Source: Arsenicicoccus piscis (lineage in GTDB: Bacteria > Actinomycetota > Actinomycetes > Actinomycetales > Dermatophilaceae). Taken from it: DNA of 64,000 nt. Position numbers and translations under genes: made by a program. The notes below the pieces were generated by a model that saw only the letters and a list, made by a program, of their open reading frames with translations, did no database searches and had not been told where the DNA came from. Position 1 is the first letter of the stretch. Every line of letters begins with the position of its first letter. The stretch covers positions 124,001 through 188,000 of the forward strand of contig NZ_JAKZHV010000003.1 in the NCBI RefSeq assembly GCF_022568835.1. Reading direction: 5' to 3'. Below are positions 28,279 through 37,437 of this stretch, in pieces.

Positions 28279-29358
28279 ATGACGACCACGACCACCCCGA
28301 CGCCGCTGTCCACCATGACGGCTCTCGGCACGACGGCGCTGTGGAACGACTCGGCCGACCCCAAGGAGCTCACCCAGTCGATCGCCTGGGGCGCCGTCGG
28401 TGCGACCTGCAACCCGGTGATCGCGGTGACCTGCATCAAGGCCGACCTGCCGCGCTGGACCGCGCGGATCCGGGAGCTTGCCGAGGAGATGCCCGACGCG
28501 AGTGAGTCCGAGATCGGCTGGAAGGTCGTCGAGGAGCTCAGCCTCGAGGCCGCGGAGCTGCTCAAGCCCGCGTTCGAGGCTCATCACGGCCGCAACGGCC
28601 GGCTGTCGATGCAGACCGACCCCCGCCTCGCGCGCAGCGCCAAGGCGCTCGCCGACCAGGCCGAGCACTTCGCCGGTCTCGCGGACAACATCATCGTCAA
28701 GATCCCGGCCACCAAGAAGGGGATCCAGGCGATCGAGGAGGCGACCTACCGCGGCGTCACCATGAACGTCACCGTGTCGTTCACCGTCTCGCAGGCCGTC
28801 GCCGCCGGCGAGGCGATCGAGCGCGGCCTCAAGCGCCGCGAGGCCGAGGGCAAGGACGTCTCGGACATGGGTCCGGTGGTCACCCTCATGTGCGGCCGGC
28901 TCGACGACTGGCTCAAGGAGACGGTGCAGCGCGACGACATCGACATCGACCCGGAGTACCTCGAGTGGGCCGGCATCGCGGCCTTCAAGAAGGCCTACGC
29001 CATCTTCCGCGAGCGCGGGCTGCGCTCGCGGATGTTGTCCGCGGCGTTCCGCAACACCAAGCAGGCGACCGAGCTCATTGGCGGTGACGTCGTCATCTCC
29101 CCGCCGTTCGCGTGGCAGGAGAAGATCCAGGCGCTCGCCGCCGAGCTGACCCCGCGCATGGATGCGCCGGTCGACCCCGCGATCGTCGACGAGCTCTACG
29201 CGAAGCTGCCGGACTTCCGTCGCGCCTACGACGTGGACGGCATGACCCCTGACGAGTTCGACAGCTTCGGTGCGACCCGCAAGACGTTGCGTCAGTTCCT
29301 CGCGGCCGACGAGGAGCTCGACCAGATGGTCCGTGACATCCTCGTCCCAGCCCCGTAG
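28279..29358 (+). CDS. Transaldolase family protein of the inositol island
   Basis: A 359-residue transaldolase-family TIM barrel. The Schiff-base lysine context is present (NIIVKIPATKKG), as is GATCNPVIAV near the N-terminus, the usual transaldolase opening (TNPxI). The C-terminal extension (DAPVDPAIVDELYAKLPDFRRAY) is longer than in housekeeping Tal. It leads the iolD unit under the shared operator, so it is expressed with inositol genes. It may cleave a sugar-like intermediate, possibly in place of, or beside, the IolJ step; true substrate unknown. Start ATG at 28279 after GCGGAGG. Confidence 0.85.
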   Translation: MTTTTTPTPLSTMTALGTTALWNDSADPKELTQSIAWGAVGATCNPVIAVTCIKADLPRWTARIRELAEEMPDASESEIGWKVVEELSLEAAELLKPAFEAHHGRNGRLSMQTDPRLARSAKALADQAEHFAGLADNIIVKIPATKKGIQAIEEATYRGVTMNVTVSFTVSQAVAAGEAIERGLKRREAEGKDVSDMGPVVTLMCGRLDDWLKETVQRDDIDIDPEYLEWAGIAAFKKAYAIFRERGLRSRMLSAAFRNTKQATELIGGDVVISPPFAWQEKIQALAAELTPRMDAPVDPAIVDELYAKLPDFRRAYDVDGMTPDEFDSFGATRKTLRQFLAADEELDQMVRDILVPAP

Positions 29359-29407
29359 AACCACCCACACCTGACCGCACCGCAGCCCGATCGAGCGAGG
29401 AGAGACG

Positions 29408-31342
29408 ATGACGTCGACGTACCCCTATGGCAACGCCGAGACCGTGCGGCTGACCGTGGGACAGGCGGTGGTGCGGTTCCTGGCCAACCAGTGGTCCGAG
29501 CGCGACGGTGTCGAGCAGCGGCTGATCGCAGGCTGTTTCGGCATCTTCGGGCACGGCAACGTCGCCGGCATCGGTCAGGCGCTGCTGCAGAACGACGTCG
29601 ACGTGGATGCCGACCCCTCGACGCCGGACCTGCCCTACTTCCTCGCGCGCAACGAGCAGGGCGCGGTGCACGCCGCGGCCGGTTACGCCAAGACGACCAA
29701 CCGGCTGCAGACCCTCGCGGTCACCACGTCGATCGGCCCGGGCGCCCTCAACATGGTGACCGGCGCTGCGCTCGCGACGACGAATCGCCTTCCGGTGCTG
29801 CTGTTTCCGTCCGACCAGTTCGCCACGCGCTACCCCGACCCGGTGCTGCAGCAGCTCGAGGACCCACGCAGCCTGGACGTGTCGGTCAACGACGCGTTCA
29901 AGCCGGTCTCACGTTTCTGGGACCGGATCAACCGGCCCGAGCAGCTGATCCCCAGCCTGATCGCCGCGATGCGGGTGCTGACCGACCCCGCCGAGACCGG
30001 TGCGGTCACGATCTGCCTGCCGCAGGACGTGCAGGCCGAGGCGTTCGACTGGCCGGTCGAGCTCTTCGCCAAGCGGGTCTGGCATGTAGCCCGTCCGGTG
30101 CCGGAGCCCGTCGCCCTGCGTCGTGTGGTGGACGCCATCAAGGCGGCGAAGCGCCCGCTCATCGTCGCCGGTGGCGGTGTGATCTACTCCGGCGCCTCGG
30201 CGGCGCTGCGTGAGTTCGCCACGGCCACAGGCATTCCCGTCGCGGACACGCAGGCAGGCAAGGGCGCGATCAACTGGGACCACCCGCTCGCCGTCGGCGG
30301 CGTGGGCTCGACCGGCAACTCGGCGGCCAACACGCTGGCCGCGGAGGCCGACCTGGTGATCGGCATCGGCACCCGCTACTCGGACTTCACCACGGCCTCG
30401 CACACGGTGTTCGCCGCGCCGGACGTCGCCTTCGCCAACATCAACGTCCTGGCGTTCGACGCCGCCAAGCACTCCGCGACCATGCTCGTGGCAGACGCCC
30501 GGGAGGCCCTCGAGGCGCTGCGCGGTGAGCTGGCCGGCTGGAGCACCGACGAGGGCTACCAGCAGCGCGCCGGGCAGCTGTGGGACGAGTGGAACGCCGT
30601 CATCGACGAGTGCTTCCACCGCGACAACCAGCCGCTGCCGGCCCAGACCGAGGTCTTCGGCGCGCTCAACGAGCTCATGGGTGACCAGGACGTCGTCATC
30701 AACGCCGCCGGCTCCATGCCCGGTGACCTCCAGGCCCTCTGGCGCGCCCGCACCCCGGAGCAGTACCACCTCGAGTACGCCTTCTCCTGCATGGGATACG
30801 AGATCCCGGCCGCCATGGGCGTGCGGATGGCGCTCGACGCGGAGGGTCACGCTGACCGTCAGGTGGTCGCCATCGTCGGTGACGGCACCTACCAGATGCT
30901 CCCGATGGAGCTCGCCACGATCGTGTCCGAGGGGCTCAAGGTCATCATCGTGCTGCTGCAGAACCACGGCTACGCCTCGATCGGCGCGCTGTCGGAGTCG
31001 CGCGGCTCCCAGCGCTTCGGCACCCGCTACCGCATGCGCGACGCGGAGTCCGGGCGGCTCGACGGCGAGCTGGTCCCGTTCGACCTCGCCGCCAACGCTG
31101 CGAGCTGGGGCGCAGACGTGCTGCGCTGCAACGGGATCGAGGAGTTCCGCGACAACTACGCGAAGGCCGCCGCCTCGCCCCGGGCCACCGTGCTCTACAT
31201 CGAGACCAACCTCTACGGCCCCAACCCGCCCGGCTGCGCCTGGTGGGACGTGCCGGTCAGCGAGGCCTCGACGCTCGAGTCGACCCAGCAGGCCTTCGAG
31301 GAGTACGCCACCGAGAAGCGCGGCCAGCGCCACTACCTCTGA
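29408..31342 (+). CDS. iolD: 3D-(3,5/4)-trihydroxycyclohexane-1,2-dione acylhydrolase
   Basis: A 644-residue thiamine diphosphate enzyme that hydrolyses the ring of trihydroxycyclohexane-1,2-dione to 5-deoxyglucuronate in myo-inositol catabolism. N-terminal TPP domain with the activating glutamate region (LARNEQGAVHAAAGYAK), and C-terminal TPP motif (AIVGDGTYQMLPMEL through VLLQNHGYASIG). Ends GPNPPGCAWWDVPVSE, typical of IolD. Downstream of the transaldolase gene with its own GAGGAGAG site; the TauE gene follows with one base between. Confidence 0.96.
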   Translation: MTSTYPYGNAETVRLTVGQAVVRFLANQWSERDGVEQRLIAGCFGIFGHGNVAGIGQALLQNDVDVDADPSTPDLPYFLARNEQGAVHAAAGYAKTTNRLQTLAVTTSIGPGALNMVTGAALATTNRLPVLLFPSDQFATRYPDPVLQQLEDPRSLDVSVNDAFKPVSRFWDRINRPEQLIPSLIAAMRVLTDPAETGAVTICLPQDVQAEAFDWPVELFAKRVWHVARPVPEPVALRRVVDAIKAAKRPLIVAGGGVIYSGASAALREFATATGIPVADTQAGKGAINWDHPLAVGGVGSTGNSAANTLAAEADLVIGIGTRYSDFTTASHTVFAAPDVAFANINVLAFDAAKHSATMLVADAREALEALRGELAGWSTDEGYQQRAGQLWDEWNAVIDECFHRDNQPLPAQTEVFGALNELMGDQDVVINAAGSMPGDLQALWRARTPEQYHLEYAFSCMGYEIPAAMGVRMALDAEGHADRQVVAIVGDGTYQMLPMELATIVSEGLKVIIVLLQNHGYASIGALSESRGSQRFGTRYRMRDAESGRLDGELVPFDLAANAASWGADVLRCNGIEEFRDNYAKAAASPRATVLYIETNLYGPNPPGCAWWDVPVSEASTLESTQQAFEEYATEKRGQRHYL

Positions 31343-31343
31343 G

Positions 31344-32144
31344 GTGGGCGACAGCATCGGGGCCTGGCTCCTGCTCGCGCTCGGCGGCGTCTGCGCGGGA
31401 TTCTCCAAGACGGCCGTCGCCGGCGCCGCGACGCTGGCCGTCGCGATCTTCGCGCTGATCCTGCCCGCGCGCGAGTCGACCGGGGTGCTGCTCCTGCTGC
31501 TGATCGTCGGCGACCTGGTGTCCATCAGCATCTATCGCCGCGACGCCCGGTGGGACATCATCGTCCGGCTCATCGGGCCGGTGCTCGTCGGCATCGGCCT
31601 GGGGGCTGTCTTCCTGTCGCGCGTCGACGGTGTCGTCATGCGGCGCACCATCGGGTGGATCCTGCTGGCACTCACCGGGTTCCAGCTCTACCTCGGGTGG
31701 CGGCAACGTCGGTCGTTGCGCCGGCGTCGTGACGTGCCGACCGAGCCCGAGGGGTCCGACGGGTCTGATGTGCGCGACGTCTCCGGCGCAACCGCACACT
31801 CGGGCCGCGTCTTCGGGTTCCTCGCCGGGTTCACCACCATGGTCGCCAACGCGGGCGGCCCGCCGATGAGCCTCTACCTGCTGCGCAGCAACCTGTCGGT
31901 CATCAACTTCGTCGGCACCCTGTCCTGGTTCTTCTTCGCGGTCAACCTCACCAAGCTGCCCATCAGCGTCGGCCTCGGCCTCGTCCGGCCGGCGCGAATC
32001 ACGTTGTGCCTCACGCTGATCCCCGCCGTGCTGCTGGGGGCCTATCTCGGCCACCAGCTCGAGCGGCGCATCGACCGCGTCGCCTTCGACCGCCTGGTCA
32101 TCGGGTTCGTGGTGGTCTCCAGCGCCTACCTGGCGTTGCGTTGA
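31344..32144 (+). CDS. TauE/SafE family membrane permease
   Basis: A 266-residue protein with eight or so hydrophobic segments in two repeats, each opening with a glycine-rich stretch (GGVCAGFSKTAVAGAATLAV and GFLAGFTTMVANAGGPPMSL), the hallmark of TauE/SafE anion exporters. The GTG start at 31344 follows the iolD stop after one base, so it is co-translated with iolD. Might export an organic acid made from inositol; substrate is not evident. A cytosolic charged loop of ~35 residues separates the two halves. Confidence 0.88.
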   Translation: MGDSIGAWLLLALGGVCAGFSKTAVAGAATLAVAIFALILPARESTGVLLLLLIVGDLVSISIYRRDARWDIIVRLIGPVLVGIGLGAVFLSRVDGVVMRRTIGWILLALTGFQLYLGWRQRRSLRRRRDVPTEPEGSDGSDVRDVSGATAHSGRVFGFLAGFTTMVANAGGPPMSLYLLRSNLSVINFVGTLSWFFFAVNLTKLPISVGLGLVRPARITLCLTLIPAVLLGAYLGHQLERRIDRVAFDRLVIGFVVVSSAYLALR

Positions 32145-32146
32145 GG

Positions 32147-32172
32147 CGCCCCGGGCTCGACGGCCCGGGGCG
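32147..32172. terminator. Bidirectional terminator after tauE-like gene
   Basis: Perfect 10-bp stem CGCCCCGGGC (32147-32156) with GCCCGGGGCG (32163-32172), six-base loop, between convergent genes. Confidence 0.82.
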
Positions 32173-32207
32173 ACCCGTGCCGGTGCCTGAGCTCTGGTGG
32201 CCTCCAG

Positions 32208-33221
32208 TCAGCCGTCCGTGCCGTCGACGCGTGCCGCGGCCGCGAGCAGCGTCTGGGCCGCGAGGGTCAGGCCCTCCATCGTGGACATGGCCGCGTCCTC
32301 GTGCTCGATGTTGATCGCGCAGTCGGGGTTGACCTCCTGGAGCGCGGTGAGCACCTCGACCCAGTAGTCCACGTCGTGGCCGACCCCCACCGCGACGAAG
32401 CGCCACGCCGGGTCGTCCGGCCACTGCGCGCACCAGTGCTGGTAGCCGACCGGCACCTTGCCCGCGGCATCGGCGGGGACGGGCACGAAGTCGACGTCGA
32501 GCACGCCCTTGGTCCTGACCCCGTCGAACAGCGCGACGTCCTTCGCCGCGGCGATGTAGACCCGGTCGCCCAGGGCCCGGATCACGGTCGGGACGTCCAT
32601 CTGCTGCCACATCAGGTGCGAGGTGTCCATCTCCACACCGATGTTCGTCGCTCCGGTCTCCTCGATCAGGCGCTGGAAGGTGGTGGTGTTGAAGACCAGG
32701 TTGCGGGGGTGCAGCTCGAGCGCGACGCGCACGTCGTTGTCCCGGGCCACCCGGTCGATCTCCTTCCAGAACCGCACGGCGACCGGCCACTGGTAGGCGA
32801 GAATCTCCTGGTCCTGGCCGTGCCAGGCGTTGACGACCCACGTCGGGAGGGTCGCGGCCGCGTCCGCCCCCGGGAGGCCGGACATCGTGATGACGTTCTT
32901 GACGCCGAGCAGGCCGGCGAGCTCGATGCTCGTGCGCACGTCGTGCGCATGCTTGGGTCCGTCGGAGGCGTTGGGGGACAACGGGTTCCCGTTGCAGTTG
33001 AGGGCGGTGAGCGTCATCCCGCGGTCCTCGTAGAGCGCGAGGTAGTCCGCGCGGGCGGCCTCGCTCGCGAGCAGCGAGTCCACCGGCAGGTGCGGCGCCG
33101 GGATGAAGCCACCGGAGTTCACCTCCACGGAGGTGAGGCCGAGCCCCTTGAGCGTGTCGAGCATCTGGGGGATGGACCGGTCGCTGAGGCACGCCGTGTA
33201 GGCGCCGTACTGGAGAGCCAT
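32208..33221 (-). CDS. Sugar phosphate isomerase/epimerase-like TIM barrel protein
   Basis: A 337-residue member of the xylose-isomerase-like/AP endonuclease 2 TIM barrel superfamily. Metal-ligand type residues are in RVALELHPRNLVFN, IGVEMDTSHLMWQQ and DCAINIEHEDAAM. Such proteins in cyclitol clusters act as inosose isomerases, dehydratases or sugar epimerases. It lies directly after the frameshifted dehydrogenase (33256-34451) on the same strand, so the two form an operon beside the LacI gene and its operators. Confidence 0.85.
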   Translation of the reverse strand: MALQYGAYTACLSDRSIPQMLDTLKGLGLTSVEVNSGGFIPAPHLPVDSLLASEAARADYLALYEDRGMTLTALNCNGNPLSPNASDGPKHAHDVRTSIELAGLLGVKNVITMSGLPGADAAATLPTWVVNAWHGQDQEILAYQWPVAVRFWKEIDRVARDNDVRVALELHPRNLVFNTTTFQRLIEETGATNIGVEMDTSHLMWQQMDVPTVIRALGDRVYIAAAKDVALFDGVRTKGVLDVDFVPVPADAAGKVPVGYQHWCAQWPDDPAWRFVAVGVGHDVDYWVEVLTALQEVNPDCAINIEHEDAAMSTMEGLTLAAQTLLAAAARVDGTDG

Positions 33222-33255
33222 GGTGTTCCTTTCGGGGAGTGCGGGATTCGCAGGC

Positions 33256-34451
33256 TCAGGCCTGCGCCGGAGCGGGGATCTCGACGGCCGCGCCGCCCTG
33301 GGCTTCGGAGCGCACCACGGCGTCCATGACGAGCATCACGCGGTAGGCGTCGGTGAAGGTCGCGTTGGGCGGGATCTTGCCCTTGACACCGCAGACCTGG
33401 TCGAGGAAGGCGCGACACTGGTAGGCGAACATCTCGGCGTTCCCGCCACCGTTGCCGGGCGCCTGCATCGGGTAGCCGCCGGTGAGGTAGGGCAGGTTCG
33501 GGCCGGCGATGATCCGGCGCTCGCCGCGGGTGATCGCGGGGCGAGCGCGTCGTCGTAGAGGTACTCGGCCGGCCGGTGCCAGTCGACCGACGCGCGACCC
33601 TGCAACCCGTAGACGTCGAACGCCAGGCCGTTGGGCATGCCGAACGCCGTGCGGGAGACGGCGAAGGTGCCGCTGGAGCCGTTGGCGAAGCGGACCGTCC
33701 ACGCCGCGGTGTCCTCGTTGGTCACCTCTCCGGTCTCGTCGCTGACCGGGGCCGCGCCGTGCCCGACGACGAAGCCGAGCGGCTTGGGCCGCTGCGCGAT
33801 CGAGATGGTGAGCTGACCGCCGGCGACGGAGGCGATCGGGCCGTTGACGAACTCGGCCAGGTCGATCAGGTGCGCCCCGATGTCGGCGAGGGCTCCGCTG
33901 CCCTTGGGGCCGGTGTAGCGCCATGCCAGCGCGCCGCCCGGGTCGCACGCGTAGTCGCAGTTGTAGCGCCCCTGGAACAGCGTGACCGGGCCGAGGTCGC
34001 CGGCGGTGACGTGCTGGGACACGGCCGCCATGGCGGGGTTGCGCCGGTAGGTGAAGCCGACGCCGGTCACGACCGACGCGTCCTGCTCGAGGTCGGCCAT
34101 CGCCTTGCCGTCCTCGAGCGTGCCGGCCAGCGGCTTCTCGCACAGGACGTGCTTGCCGGCCTTGACCAGCGCCTCGGCGATCGGGCGGTGCAGGTCGTTG
34201 CCGACGACGATGCTGACGACGTGGATGTCGGGGTCGTCGACGATCTCCTCCCAGGACGTCACGGCCTTGTCGTAGCCGTAGCGCTTCGCGGCGTCATCGG
34301 CGAGCGGTCCGTTGGCATCGGCGACAGCCGCGAGCCGGACCGGCGGGAGATCCTCGACGTCGAACATGGTGGTGGCCATCCGCCACCCGTTGGCGTGGCT
34401 GCGACCGGCCATGCCGGCTCCGATGACCGCGACGGACAGGGGTGTCGTCAT
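33256..34451 (-). pseudogene. Gfo/Idh/MocA family oxidoreductase, single frameshift
   Basis: Two frames join into one ~398-residue NAD(P)-dependent dehydrogenase. The N-terminal frame starts at ATG 34451 with a Rossmann motif (VAVIGAGMAGRSHANGW), then KHVLCEKPLAGT and DIGAHLIDLAEFV with the catalytic-type histidine. It goes out of frame after YLYDDALAP. The C-terminal frame resumes as AITRGERRIIAGPNLPYL and ends EIPAPAQA at 33256. The break is at GGGG 33538-33541 (plus strand); one more G restores the gene. Paired with the TIM barrel gene at 32208 and facing the LacI gene through two palindromic operators. Could be an assembly error. Confidence 0.85.
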
Positions 34452-34490
34452 GACGGATGCCTCTCTGCATCGTGGGGTGGGGACGGATCT

Positions 34491-34531
34491 ACCGGAACGT
34501 TCCGGTATTATCAAACCTAGAACGTTCCGGT
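34491..34531. promoter_or_regulatory. Two LacI-type operators
   Basis: ACCGGAACGTTCCGGT (34491-34506) is a perfect 16-bp palindrome with the central CG expected for LacI-family operators. A second copy shares GAACGTTCCGGT (34520-34531). They sit between the dehydrogenase start (34451) and the lacI-like start (34591), so both directions can be controlled. Confidence 0.85.
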
Positions 34532-34590
34532 TAGGGTGTCAATGGCCCATCGACAGTGCAGCGACAGGTATCGACCCAGACAGGAGCACC

Positions 34591-35604
34591 GTGGCGGACG
34601 GACGCGTGACCATCGTCGACCTAGCCCGCGAGACGGGGGTGTCGGTGTCGTCGGTGTCGGTGGCGCTGCGCGGTGACCCGGGTGTCTCGGAGGCGACCCG
34701 CAGCAGGGTGCTCGCGGCGGCCGAGCGGCTGGGCTACCGGGCGGACCGGCGCGCCCGGGGGTTGCGCGAGCAGCGGCCGCGAGTGATCGGCGTGACCTTC
34801 TGGCTGCACCAGACGTTCCACGCGGCGCTCGTCGACGAGCTCTACGCCGCGGCGCGGCCCAGTGGCTACGATTTGGTGCTGAGCGGCACGACGGCGGACC
34901 GCCCGGTGGCCGAGGCCGTCGAGAGCCTGCAGCACGAGCGCTGCGGCGCAATGATCCTCATCAGCCCTGACATCACGCGAAACCGCTTGGCGCGGCTAAG
35001 AGGTCACCTGCCCACCGTGGTCGTCGGTTCCGACGTCAAGGCCCGAGGCGTCGACCTGGTCCGCGCCGACGACGACCTCGGCATGGACCTGCTGGTGCGC
35101 CACCTGGTCGAGCTGGGCCACGAGCGCATCGCGTTCGTCGACGGCGGGGACGCCGTGATGAGCGGGTCCCGGCGGACGGGCTACGAGCGCGCGATGGCGG
35201 CGCACGGGCTCACCGACGGCATCGACCTGGTCGGGGGCTACCCGACCGAGGACGCCGGGGTGCGCGCCGCGCACGAGCTGGTCGCCCGCCCGAGGCGCCG
35301 CCGACCCACCGCAGTCCTGATGCACAACGACATGGCCGCGGTCGGCATGCTGCTCACCCTGCGTGGGCTGGGGGTGGACGTGCCGGGCGAGATGTCCGTG
35401 GCGGGCTACGACGACACGCGCATCGCGGGCCTCGCCACCATCGCCCTCACGACCGTGTCGCAGGACCCAAGGACGCTCGCCACCGAGTCGCTGGGCCGGG
35501 CCGTCGCCCGGATCGAGGGATCGGCCGCGGACCCGCGCCCGCTGGTCGTCGCGCCACGGCTCGTGGTGCGATCGACGACGGGTCCTAGCCCTCGTGGACG
35601 GTGA
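34591..35604 (+). CDS. LacI family transcriptional regulator
   Basis: A 337-residue regulator. HTH and hinge: VTIVDLARETGVSVSSVSVALRG style opening at residues 6-~28, then GYRADRRARGLRE. The rest is the periplasmic-binding-protein-like effector domain (LPTVVVGSDVKARGVDLVRADD, VPGEMSVAGYDDTRIAGL). GTG start at 34591 with AGGAG upstream. It probably represses the adjacent dehydrogenase and TIM barrel genes and itself through 34491-34531. Its last 20 bases overlap the end of the convergent GntR gene. Confidence 0.93.
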   Translation: MADGRVTIVDLARETGVSVSSVSVALRGDPGVSEATRSRVLAAAERLGYRADRRARGLREQRPRVIGVTFWLHQTFHAALVDELYAAARPSGYDLVLSGTTADRPVAEAVESLQHERCGAMILISPDITRNRLARLRGHLPTVVVGSDVKARGVDLVRADDDLGMDLLVRHLVELGHERIAFVDGGDAVMSGSRRTGYERAMAAHGLTDGIDLVGGYPTEDAGVRAAHELVARPRRRRPTAVLMHNDMAAVGMLLTLRGLGVDVPGEMSVAGYDDTRIAGLATIALTTVSQDPRTLATESLGRAVARIEGSAADPRPLVVAPRLVVRSTTGPSPRGR

Positions 35605-36325
35605 TGTCGAAGGCGTACTGGTCGGCGCGGTAGCAGTGGTCGCCGAACTCGACCGGCGTGCCGGCCGAGTCGAACGCGCGGCGGGTCATCGTGAGCAGCG
35701 GGTCGCCGGTCGCCATGCCGAGCAGCTTGCGCTCCTGCGCCGTCGGCCGGCGTGCGCCGATCGTCTGGTGCGCCACGACCGGGTGCAGGCCGCGCGCCCG
35801 CAGCAGCGCGTAGAGCCCCTCCTCGGCGAGGTCGTCGGTCGTCAGGTCGGCGAAGGTCGGGGACAGCCAGTTGTGCAGGATCGCCATGGGCGCGGCGTCG
35901 GCGAGCCGCAGCCGGCGGATCGAGACGAGCGGGGTGTCCGAGGGCACGCCGAAGAACTCGGCCGCGCGGTCGTCGTAGGCCTCGGTGTCGAGCCCCAGCA
36001 CCTCGGTGCGCGGCGTGCGCCCGCTCCGCTCGAGATCCTCGTAGAGGCTGGTCAGCTCGTCGCGCCGGTGGATGACCTCGTTGGCCACCGTGGTGCCGAT
36101 GCCGCGGCGCCGCACCAGCAGGCCGCGCTGCACCAGCTCGGCGATCGCGCGGCGCACGGTGGGGCGGGAGAGGTCAAGCCGCTCGGCGAGGGCCAGCTCG
36201 TTCTCGAACGGGTCACCCGGCTTGAGCGTGCCGTCCTTGATGGCGGCGGTGAGCTGCTCGGACAGCTGGTGGTAGAGCGGCACGGGGGAGTTCCGGTCGA
36301 TCACCACAGGGAGCGTCACAGCCAT
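35585..36325 (-). CDS. GntR/HutC family regulator 2 of the inositol island
   Basis: A 246-residue winged-helix/UTRA regulator (PLYHQLSEQLTAAIKDGTLK, LDLSRPTVRRAIAELVQRG; GTPVEFGDHCYRADQYAFD). Paralogue of the regulator at 27413-28150. It is divergent from the iolC operon, with the shared operator at 36370-36382 between. Its 3' end overlaps the lacI-like gene by 20 bp in convergent orientation. Confidence 0.93.
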   Translation of the reverse strand: MAVTLPVVIDRNSPVPLYHQLSEQLTAAIKDGTLKPGDPFENELALAERLDLSRPTVRRAIAELVQRGLLVRRRGIGTTVANEVIHRRDELTSLYEDLERSGRTPRTEVLGLDTEAYDDRAAEFFGVPSDTPLVSIRRLRLADAAPMAILHNWLSPTFADLTTDDLAEEGLYALLRARGLHPVVAHQTIGARRPTAQERKLLGMATGDPLLTMTRRAFDSAGTPVEFGDHCYRADQYAFDITVHEG

Positions 36326-36369
36326 GGACCGACTATAGGCCCACTTTGACTCATTGTGGCGAAGATCAA

Positions 36370-36414
36370 ATGTACTTACAAAGTCTTGACACCCGACTCG
36401 CGCTGGGGCAGGCT
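36370..36414 (+). promoter_or_regulatory. Operator and promoter of the iolC operon
   Basis: ATGTACTTACAAA (36370-36382), three bases, -35 TTGACA (36386-36391), 17-bp spacer, -10-like CAGGCT (36409-36414). Confidence 0.75.
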
Positions 36415-36456
36415 GGACAGGTCGGTGACCCGCCGAGCTGATGAGTGAGGAGCGCA

Positions 36457-37437
36457 GTGGCCCAGCACAACCCGGACCCGCAGACCGGCCCCCCGGTCGA
36501 CGTGGTGAGCATCGGTCGCGTCGGCGTCGACATCTACCCCATGCAGTCCGGGGTCGGCCTCGAGGACGTCGAGACGTTCGGCAAGTTCCTCGGCGGCAGC
36601 GCCGGCAACGTGGCGGTGGCCTGCGCGCGCTACGGGCACTCCGTCGCGATGGTGTCGCGGACCGGTGACGACCCGTTCGGTCGGTTCGTGCGTCGCAGCC
36701 TCGGCGAGTTCGGGGTGGACGCCACCCACGTGACGACGACCGACGAGCTGCCCACCCCGGTCACCTTCTGCGAGATCTTCCCGCCCGACGACTTCCCGCT
36801 CTACTTCTACCGGTTCCCGCAGGCGCCGGACCTCACGCTCGACGTCGAGCAGCTGCCGCTGGACCTGATCCGCGACGCCCGGGTCTACTGGTCCACCGTC
36901 ACGGGGCTCTCCCACGAGCCCAGCCGAGTCGCGCACCAGGCGGCGTGGCAGGCGCGCGGTCGGCGGCGGCACACCATCCTCGACCTCGACTACCGCCCCA
37001 TGTTCTGGGACTCGCCGCAGGAGGCCACCGAGCAGGTCGGCGCAGCGCTGGAGCACGTCACGGTCGCCGTCGGCAACCGTGAGGAGTGCGAGATCGCCGT
37101 GGGCGAGACCGAGCCGCAGCGCGCGGCCGACGCGCTGCTCGACCGGGGTGTCGAGCTGGCCATCGTGAAGCAGGGTCCGCGTGGGGTCCTCGCGGTCACC
37201 CGCGACGAGCGCGTCGAGGTGCCACCGGTTTTCGTTGACGTGGTCAACGGCCTCGGTGCCGGCGACGCCTTCGGCGGGGCTCTCGTGCACGGTCTGCTCG
37301 AGGGATGGCCGCTCGAGCGGGTGGTCCGCTTCGCCAACGGTGCCGGCGCGTATGTCGCTGCGCGACTGGAGTGCTCGAGCGCCATGCCCGACCAGGCCGC
37401 CGTCGAGGCCCTGCTCGCCGAGAAGGGGCAGGCATGA
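36457..37437 (+). CDS. iolC: 5-Dehydro-2-deoxygluconokinase
   Basis: A 326-residue PfkB/ribokinase-family kinase that phosphorylates 5-dehydro-2-deoxygluconate. GKFLGGSAGNVAVACAR is the PfkB signature 1; the C-terminal signature with the catalytic Asp reads VVNGLGAGDAFGGALVHG. I chose the GTG at 36457, six bases after AGGAG; a GTG at 36445 overlaps that ribosome binding site. It overlaps the next gene by four bases. Confidence 0.95.
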   Translation: MAQHNPDPQTGPPVDVVSIGRVGVDIYPMQSGVGLEDVETFGKFLGGSAGNVAVACARYGHSVAMVSRTGDDPFGRFVRRSLGEFGVDATHVTTTDELPTPVTFCEIFPPDDFPLYFYRFPQAPDLTLDVEQLPLDLIRDARVYWSTVTGLSHEPSRVAHQAAWQARGRRRHTILDLDYRPMFWDSPQEATEQVGAALEHVTVAVGNREECEIAVGETEPQRAADALLDRGVELAIVKQGPRGVLAVTRDERVEVPPVFVDVVNGLGAGDAFGGALVHGLLEGWPLERVVRFANGAGAYVAARLECSSAMPDQAAVEALLAEKGQA

